Shown one piece after another: positions 57,501 through 64,000 of a stretch of DNA of 64,000 bases (its first letter is position 1; the number at the start of each line of letters is the position of its first letter). Below the pieces are notes generated by a model. That model saw only the letters and a list, made by a program, of their open reading frames with translations. It had not been told where the DNA came from and did not search any database. Made by a program: the position numbers and the translations under genes. This DNA is from Biomphalaria glabrata (taxonomy: Eukaryota; Mollusca; Gastropoda; Planorbidae): assembly GCF_947242115.1 (NCBI RefSeq), contig NC_074715.1:32749086-32813085 (forward strand). Reading direction: 5' to 3'.

Positions 57501-57922
57501 AGCATTATTTTTGGTATTGTACTTTGGTGCTGACTGCACCTACCATGCTGCTATTTAAGTGAAGTAGCTAACAAGAGTTAAAAAAAAGAGTTTTGGTTTA
57601 GTATCCAAGTCTAGTAACTTTCAAAAGCATTGTTACCTTTCATTAAAAATATTATTTCTGGCACTCACTTATAATCTTTACTTCTATTGTCAATTTTTTT
57701 TCAGATAAGTCCCCAGCTGTTGGTGTCACTGTAAGCATAGTGTTAGCTACTTTGGGTGGTGTGTACAAAGCAGCTGTGGATGGTAATTATTTGGCTCTTG
57801 CATATCCCAGGCGTCCAAGGGTTCTTAACATGTACAAAATGGGATGGTTGACAGAGCGTCCTGACCAAGAAGGCATTCAGGATGCAGACAAAGATGATGT
57901 ATATAAATACTACAAACCTTGA
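51513..57922 (+). CDS. NDUFA11: NADH dehydrogenase (ubiquinone) 1 alpha subcomplex subunit 11, 4 exons, complete
   Basis: Exons 51513-51672, 56144-56245, 57114-57233, 57705-57922; GT..AG with matching phases; 199 residues. The protein has a hydrophilic N-terminal extension (MQSEPRYNTDIS...) and then four membrane segments of the Tim17/22/23 fold: DGSKAGAFFAAASAAMVYTL, ISGLTYGLAVGMSAKI, HIIGGIASGTMFGSW and VGVTVSIVLATLGGVYKAAV. RNKDGPLNHIIGG matches the NDUFA11 (B14.7) signature between helices 2 and 3. The C-terminal tail (YPRRPRVLNMYKMGW... ending YYKP) is longer than in vertebrates (about 141 residues). NDUFA11 is an accessory subunit in the membrane arm of mitochondrial complex I. Intron 1 (4.5 kb) contains a MITE, LINE-D copies and a SINE. 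AATAAA at 58168 is a likely poly(A) signal. A TIM17-type translocase subunit is the alternative but fits less well. Confidence 0.85.
51944..52830. mobile_element. TTAA-ended MITE, copy 2, inverted relative to copy 1 and cut by a LINE
   Basis: Starts TTAAAGGGAAACTCCGATGG and follows the reverse complement of copy 1 through GCGCATCCAAAACAG, TAGTCTAGACTAGCC and GATGTCAAGAATTTACTG to CAGAATTTAAATAT near 52830, where LINE-D sequence begins. The second terminal repeat is missing. Located in NDUFA11 intron 1. Confidence 0.85.
52831..55010 (+). mobile_element. LINE-D (I/Jockey-type non-LTR retrotransposon), 5'-truncated, sense copy
   Basis: Begins inside an APE-type endonuclease: FKCINVYNPPKQEL, GDLNAHSPSWGYDDTD and SDHLPILL. 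A linker follows with WTAEINKLVMARRRAYKK. The reverse-transcriptase part has KKAPGPDGI, EQAGFRAGMSAIDQV, VFIDLKQAYDKVW and GLPQGSVLS, with YADDIVLW in another frame (54622). A post-RT segment reaches about 55010 with HIQEVARKASGKLRI. There are at least three frame shifts (near 53800, 54190 and 54620), so the copy is dead. Domain order and motifs fit the I/Jockey group; the nimbus elements described from Biomphalaria are a possible relative, not verified. It is inserted in MITE copy 2 within NDUFA11 intron 1, sense to the host gene. Confidence 0.9.
55033..55625 (-). mobile_element. LINE-D, second partial copy in inverse orientation
   Basis: Minus-strand frames repeat the segment of the sense copy from CWAYENSNPIIFTQWGNHF to QVNIFVQSVAD, with changes such as KKTTGPDGITPEKL for KKAPGPDGIIPGML. 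It lacks about 150 bp that encode the FAKINKAAKKSP...FSI part of the sense copy. The two copies form an imperfect tail-to-tail inverted pair with a short gap at about 55010-55033. Confidence 0.88.
55760..56000 (+). mobile_element. tRNA-derived SINE, family 1 (copy 3)
   Basis: Head GGTGGCTGAGTGGGAAAGCG is a recognisable tRNA-like A-box region. Body: CCCAACTTTAATGGGTACCT, CACCTGACACCCTCGTTAAC and TTTACATCATCTGTCC. End: GGTCTGAAAGGGGAAC plus a T run. Located in intron 1 of NDUFA11 in sense orientation. Confidence 0.85.
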
Positions 57923-59846
57923 TTGATTTACTAGTGTTTCAGATTAAGTTTTAGAAAAGTTTTTTTTGTTTGTTGATAAATGGTTAACAAAAGACTTTGT
58001 GACTTGATTAGAAATAACATTTCTCTTCATATCTCACTATTAGGAAAGTGACTCAGTCTGAGAAAATGTAATCTTTGAAGCATTGATATTTTTTTGACTG
58101 GCAGATCTTGCTATACTTAAGGCACATTGTGTTTTAGATTGTTTTAATTCCTACATTGACTTATTTGAATAAAGCACAGATAGTTAGCTGTATTAAACTA
58201 ATGGATTTATATTAAATTGTCAATGAGGCTTTGGTTTAGTGCATCTGTTGTAATGTAATATTCTTTTACTTAACAAACATTCTTTTTTGCTAGCAAATGT
58301 GTATTTATTCTAACAGATCCTAAAATTTACATTTCTTGTTACTAAGAAAACAAAAGATGTATAAATGTGTATTTTTCAAACCTGTGTGTATTAAACAACT
58401 TTGATTACATTAACTTTTTAGAAGACATTGTAGTTATTTACAAAATGTGTGAAAAACTTAGATTCACATGAGAGGAAAATGAACTTCATCCCAGGTCATT
58501 TCACCCCTGGTCATTTTATACACAGTCACTTCATCCCCTGGTCATTTCATCCTCTAATACATCAAAATAATAATTGGAAAAAGTATGAAATTAACAATAT
58601 TTCATATATATTTAATTTTATTTACATGACAAAAAGAAGTAACATTATTAAGTAAGAATAGAATATAATTTCATTGAAAATAAAAAAAATTAACATTTAT
58701 GTTTTTGAGTGTTAATTGCAATCAACAAGATATGCTTTTGCTAGTAGGTACAGAAGACAATTCATTGATTCGTATTGCTGTACATCGTTTGTAATTTCTT
58801 GGCCAGTGTTGCATATTTCTTGAAGTCTGCGTTTATTAGAATAAATAAAATGTTAAATCGGGGTTTGAAATGACATGCTCATTTTTAAGAAAGAACGATT
58901 GACAAATAAAATGAAAGATGACCTTCAGGAGATAAGTTATCAGCGGCAAGATCATAAGTATTCTAATTGTTTTCATCTTTTAAGAGATTTCCACTACTTC
59001 CACCACACTGCAGATCAGCATGATCATAATTATTCAAATTGTACTTAATCTCTCTCAAAAGATTTTCCCTACTTCCACCATTTCTTGGCCTTTAATCACG
59101 CAATATGTGCAGGATAATAGTGACATCCCTACAACAAACAGAAACAATAGAACTAAATACAACACTATAAACAATATGTCTAAATTATCAAAAAGTATTC
59201 TAAAAAACATATTTATATATAAGATGAAATAAAGGCAATTACACAATAACTAAGTAAAAAATATTTAATTGGGGATGAAGTGACTGGTCACCACAATAAA
59301 GTGTGTCCATCAGAGTGTTCAAATTGATTGCATCATTGACCCTCTCTTCAAAACATAATCTACTTTCCACTTCACCCCTAAGTAATTGCTACTACTAAGA
59401 ACTGTATGTTGGGATGTGACATCAGATTGATACAGGCTAGAGGGCTGACTGTTTAGTATTCTCTTCAAAGATCACATTGTCTTAGAGAATTCATCTAAAA
59501 GTTGGTGTTTTTTTTTTTAATATAATTAAGTTGATAGTTGTAATGGGAAGTTTTTAAATACATTCCTGTTTCATATGCCAAGCAGAAAACACAATATTTA
59601 ATGAAGTTAAAGTTGGAAAATACATGCAGATCCACAGTATATAAGGAATAGTGGAATAAATTAAATAATTTGAATAGCTGATTACTGTGCACTGCTAAAT
59701 GTATTACTCAACAGTGGCTTGAGACATTTTAGTCACACTGGCTAAACCCTTTTCTTCAACAATGAAAAGTGTATTTTACTATTTCATTTCATAGTGAATG
59801 ACAACCTCTGTTTTAACCATAGTTTAGAAGATTTCTGTCTCATTAA
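57923..59846. other. Convergent 3' flanks of NDUFA11 and the SLC1 gene
   Basis: Poly(A) signal AATAAA at 58168-58173 for NDUFA11. A cluster of GGTCATTTCATCCCC-type words lies at 58490-58556, and a reverse counterpart (GGGGATGAAGTGACTG) at 59273-59288, which might be ends of one old inverted-repeat element. No other exon was recognised. Confidence 0.5.
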
Positions 59847-59852
59847 TTTATT
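59847..59852 (-). promoter_or_regulatory. Candidate poly(A) signal AATAAA of the SLC1 transporter gene
   Basis: AATAAA on the minus strand about 120 bp after the stop codon at 59975. AATAAA is common in AT-rich DNA, so the call depends on position. Confidence 0.4.
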
Positions 59853-59974
59853 GCAGACCTACAATAAAATACATCAGTAAAAGAGTAAGGAAATAAATAA
59901 TTAATAAATTTTCGATGTCCAAATGAAAAGTGGAAATTCTATTTTACATCCCTAACCCAAATAAATGATAGCTA

Positions 59975-62900
59975 TCACAATTTGGCTGTTTCATAAGCAG
60001 GATTATCAAGACCACTTTGCCTTGTGCTCTCTCCATTAGTGTCAGAGTGCTTCTTGGGGAGTAATCGTTGTTCAATCTTGTCTTCTCCTTCACTGACCAT
60101 GGCCAGTTTTTGTTTCTCCTCATCCATTCGCCTGAGATCAGCCTTAGAGTAGCAATCCACGATTCCGGCTCCGAAGGTATCGCCAAGTACATTAATCATG
60201 GTACGAAATCGATCTCTAAAGAAGGAGATAAAAATACTTTTGTTGAATGAACTAATAAGACACGTGTGTTTCATTTTAAATTAGATACAGTCTACCCAAA
60301 TACCTTAAATACCTGCGTGCTAACACGCATTGTGAGAAAACTCGCATTCTGAGTCTGTTGGACCAAAAATGAAATAGAGTAGGCGTACAGCATCGGAATG
60401 AATTTTAATGATAAATGCTAATAAGAATAGAAATTGACTTCAGCAGGATTATCAACATAAAAGTTGGTGAACTTTTTTTTTTATTCTAAATTCTACAATG
60501 AATTTCAACGGGTAAATCTTCTTTATGCTATTTGGCTCTTCAGAGACATTACACTGAGACCTTGAAAAAGTGAAAGCAATTACGACATGACGGCTTAACA
60601 CATCTATGCCTCCCATGGTAGATAAGAAGTTTCTAAATCATCCCTGTATACATCAACTAAAGTTGCTCCAAAACAGCTATAAACGTCATTTCATTGAAAG
60701 GTTCCTAATTGCATCATGTCTAGTTAATTATCCGAGATTACCTTAAAACTTGATGCGGAATAAACTAGAATTGCTCACATTACAATTGTGTGTGAGATGT
60801 GTAAATGTTAATTATCAGTATTTTCCACAAGACATTCTGTATGGTGATCTAACAGAAGGCAAGAGAGCCACTGGTCGTCCATTTTTACAGTATACGGATG
60901 TATGCAAACGCGACATGCTCTTCAAACCTGACACTAGCAACGACGAAAAAATGGCACTGGATAGATCCACATGGAGAGCGAGCATAAAGGAAGGGTCCCG
61001 GATTGCAGATACTATACACAACAGTAGTAGAGAGAAGGGTGAAAATGCAACGGCGCCTGGTGATTACATATGCCCAACCTGTGACCGCAGCTGTGTATCA
61101 AGAATTGGCCTTTATAGCCACACAAGAAGTTGCAAAGGGAAAAGATCATCTCTCGAGACGTAAAAATGCCACAGATCAGTATTTATTCATTGTCATTCAT
61201 AAAATAAAAAAACCTACAGCAGCCAATCGATTGCAATAATCATGCCGACATCATCAGTAGGGAAGCCCACAGCTGTAAGGACAATCACCATGGTAACCAG
61301 TCCAGCTTGAGGAACACCAGCTGCTCCGATGGCTGCGGCTGTTGCCGTTAAGCTAATACATAAACACATAAAATTGTAAGAAAATTTCAGTTTTTACAAT
61401 CATAAATAATTTCCAACTTAAAACCTGATGAATGGATAGTAAGCCTAATATAATATTACAGTGTCATTGTTTCAATCATATTGGCGTTACCCATTCTTTA
61501 TCACATGTAAAATTACCGTAGAACTAAAATATCGAGTAACCCCGCTTAACCGCTGCCAGGTCGTGTGGTATGCGCTCTGAACTGTCGTCTCCATGGTCCA
61601 GGGTTCGCGCCAAGCCCGCCGCCATCGCCATGTGGGAGGTTTCAGTTAGGATTTGATATTCTTCAATTCTGTAGGAACACACAATACATTAAAAATAGTG
61701 TACATCAAGTATGTGCTACTTTGCTAGCTAAGATTTAGAAAAATATATTATCTTTATTAAGCTTCATCATCTCCCTTTATTTCATCTTGTCTCGGGGTAG
61801 GCCTACATCATTTTCATTCGAGTGAGAGAAAGTCTTAATTTATTACCTTATTAGAACATTATTTGGACCTACATCATAATGTTTCAAGTTAGCTATTTAG
61901 ATTGGGCCTATTTACTCCTACTAATAGCACTAATATTGGTGAAAATACCACACTTTTTAAGAATGTCTATCAGTTGATATTGTCCTCACCAAACAACGAC
62001 GACTTCGCCGATGCCTAAAGTAATGCCTCTGACCTGACCGATGAAGATGACAGCCACAGCTTCATACAATGCTGTCCCGTCCATATTGATGGTGGCCCCG
62101 ACAGGCGCAACAAAGGCGATTACTCTAGGGTCGATGCCATTATTTTCTTCCAAGTTTCTCATAGTCACAGGCAAAGTTGCTGAGCTGAAGAGAATGAATG
62201 TAGTAGATCTAATAGACAGATTAGATTAACATTTAGGTTTTGTTTTACATTTTTTGTTTAGTTTTAAGCGGTTGTTACAAAATACTTATTCGACACATTT
62301 GTTTCTTGAGGTAACAGTTCGTGTGTTGCAATGTTAGGTCATGATGCACGCGTAGATCTTTTAACGTTGAAAGAGGGATTCAAGTCAAATTTAACAAATG
62401 TGTGTATAGTTAGTACGACATAACATTCATAAGGAAGTAATTCTAATTGAGTTATTAAGACATGGAACACCAAACCTGTAGGGCTATTATTTGCGGAATT
62501 TATGAAACAAAGTGCAGGCATTTTGAGTAGTGGGTGTGCCATTTTTGTAACAAATTTTGCAGACCAAAAACATCTGCAGAACCTTGTAACATGAGTGAAA
62601 CCAAACAGTATATAAATAGATTAAGTCACATGATAGGAAACAAAAATAATTACCTTGAGGATGTTCCCAGAGCTGTCAGCATAGCTTGGAGTACACCTAA
62701 CATAAACCTAAGAAAAGACATTATGTTTTAGGTCTTAGACCGAAGAGCAATTATCATCGTATAATCAGTCTAAGTTAACGTGAACGCATATTTATTCGCG
62801 AATATAGTGGCTTGTCCCCCGAATGTAAAAGGGTGTTGTTTTTTTTTTTTTGGTGTTTTTGTTTTTTTTGAGAAAGCACTCCTGCATAAACTTCGCTTGC

Positions 62901-63751
62901 TGCTTCTGAATGTAGGTTTAGTGCGTAAAAGGTGGCAGGGTTTATCATCTGTACTTAAAATGGCAGTATAAAAGAGTAGCTAAGTGATCACACGAAATGT
63001 TCTGCAAAGATTCAAGCACTTCATGGATTCATCTCTGGTGTTTCTTGCTTTTCTTTTAATGAGGATTCGAACTCGCACATTTATTTACCGTATTGCTACA
63101 CTGCTTCTATCAACTCACTCTCTCTGGTACAAATATTTGGAACACATTTTTTTCTCCCATTCCCATTCTCAAATCAAGTTGAAACTTTGCACAGTCATTG
63201 TTCCTTACAACAAAAAACGAATCACTTTAAAAAATCAAATAAAAATAACAATAAGTGGTAATTAATTCATTTTGTTTGATATCAAAAAAGAAAAAACAGT
63301 GCCAGGGAAAGCACAAGAATCAGACATAGAAATCTATGGAAAGACAACATCAAAGAATAGTCTGGTTTGGGTTTGTCATAGAAAGAGATTCTAGTCAAGG
63401 CAAATGACTTAAGAAAGACGGTCGACAGATCATGTGTTTTGCCCCAGAGATCCACCAGATTTAGGGAGAGTTGAAAGTGTTATGCTCTAAAATGTTTATG
63501 TTCTAACAACTATATGATCTACGAGTTGTTTTTTCTAACTAAGAGTTATAGGATCCGAGTGTAGAACTAACTTGTAGGGGTTCTTCCTCACAAATATAAA
63601 GTAAATGAATGGTAATACAATGCAGCCGTGTATCGCCAAGCCAGACATCACTGTGAGGAAGTAGAAACCAAGTTGTTCAAAGGATTGCATTGGATCGTCC
63701 ATTGAGACAATCTGACTGGCCACCAGAAACACAACCCCAACAGGAGAATAC
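59975..63751 (-). CDS. SLC1A: Excitatory amino-acid transporter (SLC1 family, EAAT-like), last 5 exons; 5' part beyond window
   Basis: Exons on the minus strand: 63572-63751, 62654-62707, 61990-62184, 61218-61352, 59975-60215; all joints in phase with GT..AG. About 268 residues are encoded here, the C-terminal half. Order of conserved elements: [14 protein letters not shown] (preceded by the split Trp of a likely WYSP); [20 protein letters not shown]; hairpin 1 [16 protein letters not shown]7 [16 protein letters not shown] with the NMDGT sodium/substrate motif; hairpin 2 [22 protein letters not shown]8 [18 protein letters not shown]. Asp and Arg in DRFRT are those that bind the side-chain carboxylate in glutamate/aspartate carriers, whereas neutral-amino-acid (ASCT) members lack the Arg. 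The family moves glutamate into cells with Na+ and H+ against K+. The cytosolic tail ([20 protein letters not shown]... ending YETAKL) is charged. Closest in feel to EAAT3/SLC1A1. A LINE-B piece lies in the last intron. Confidence 0.94.
60815..61160 (+). mobile_element. LINE-B 3' fragment in the last intron of the SLC1 gene
   Basis: The plus frame reads [39 protein letters not shown] and [10 protein letters not shown] with the finger's terminal H-x4-C, ending KRSSLET and stop at 61161. Antisense to the host gene. Its 3' end lies about 57 bp from the splice donor of the exon at 61218-61352. No long poly-A tail. It is closer to the 36815 copy than to the 7815 copy by eye. Confidence 0.85.
61556..61690 (+). 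mobile_element. tRNA-derived SINE, family 2 (copy 3)
   Basis: CCAGGTCGTGTGGTATGCGC is an A-box-like head and CCAGGGTTCGCGCCAAGCCC a B-box-like segment. The body keeps GGGAGGTTT and TTCTTCAATTCTGTAGGA. Lies in the intron between the exons at 61218-61352 and 61990-62184 of the SLC1 gene. Confidence 0.68.
63094..63272 (-). repeat. AT-rich dispersed repeat family, reverse copy in SLC1 intron
   Basis: Plus strand reads TCTATCAACTCACTCTCTCT, CTCAAATCAAGTTGAAACTT and then AATTAATTCATTTTG, the reverse order of the 9440-9640 copy. It sits in the intron between the exons at 62654-62707 and 63572-63751. Confidence 0.6.
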
Positions 63752-64000
63752 CTACAAGTAAATGTGAATAGAAAGATTGAAATTCTTATTAATACAAATA
63801 ATATCACGTTAAAATAGTTTTTTATGTGTATCATAATGAAAAATAGGAATCGAGCACATCCTATCAGGTTCGGTTCGATAACGAGTATGGTGCGGGTTCG
63901 GTTCAATGTTATGATATTAGGTAATAGCAAAAGTACACGCAATAAGGTTCTATTCAATTGACTTAGTTAAAACACTTGAACGTAAAACTTGACATAAATA
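63752..64000. other. Intron of the SLC1 gene up to the window edge
   Basis: No exon recognised. The next upstream exon of the transporter should lie beyond 64000. Confidence 0.6.

Noticed and set aside
59055-59246. Overlapping plus and minus frames between NDUFA11 and the SLC1 gene
   Set aside because: Low-complexity AT-rich translation with no features; no exon signals.

Overview
The window is nuclear DNA from an animal, most likely a freshwater pulmonate snail (Biomphalaria/Bulinus type). The evidence is AT-rich DNA with small phased exons flanked by GT..AG introns, animal-type genes (R3HDM4, SARAF, NDUFA11, an SLC1 glutamate transporter), frequent TAGATCTAGA-like words, tRNA-derived SINEs and several LINE families. 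The species is an inference. There is no bacterial operon, CRISPR array or viral gene cluster.

Region by region: 1-22.6 kb is almost gene-free. It holds a 37-bp satellite at the left edge, a hAT-type non-autonomous transposon with a perfect 8-bp target duplication (860-1517), minisatellites with units of 45, 61, 48, 34, 24, about 27 and about 33 bp, decayed LINE pieces, a SINE and a second hAT-like element. The only coding signal is one orphan signal-peptide exon at 10891-10984 (minus). From 22.6 to 29.1 kb lies a complete seven-exon R3HDM4 gene (minus), with a LINE piece in its last intron. From 29.9 to 32.7 kb is a cluster of dispersed repeats, including a SINE nested in another repeat. From 33.6 to 40.5 kb is a two-exon gene (plus) of unknown function with faint similarity to the proteasome maturation factor POMP/UMP1; its 6.2-kb intron holds a long antisense LINE. 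A solo LTR fossil lies at 41.7-42.2 kb. From 44.8 to 48.65 kb is a complete seven-exon SARAF gene (minus). It is divergent from a complete four-exon NDUFA11 gene (plus, 51.5-57.9 kb). Two inverted copies of a TTAA-ended MITE flank the first exon of NDUFA11, and intron 1 carries a LINE inserted into one of these MITEs. From 59.97 kb to the right edge are the last five exons of an excitatory amino-acid transporter (minus), whose 5' part lies outside the window.

The genes are ordinary housekeeping or membrane genes and do not form a pathway. SARAF acts in ER calcium signalling, NDUFA11 in mitochondrial complex I, the SLC1 protein in glutamate uptake at the plasma membrane, and R3HDM4 is a putative nucleic-acid-binding protein. 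I found no convincing new biological system. The most useful leads are the POMP-like gene, the orphan secreted-protein exon, the inverted MITE pair around the NDUFA11 promoter, and the dense minisatellite cluster. All exon boundaries were read by eye from splice sites and reading phase.
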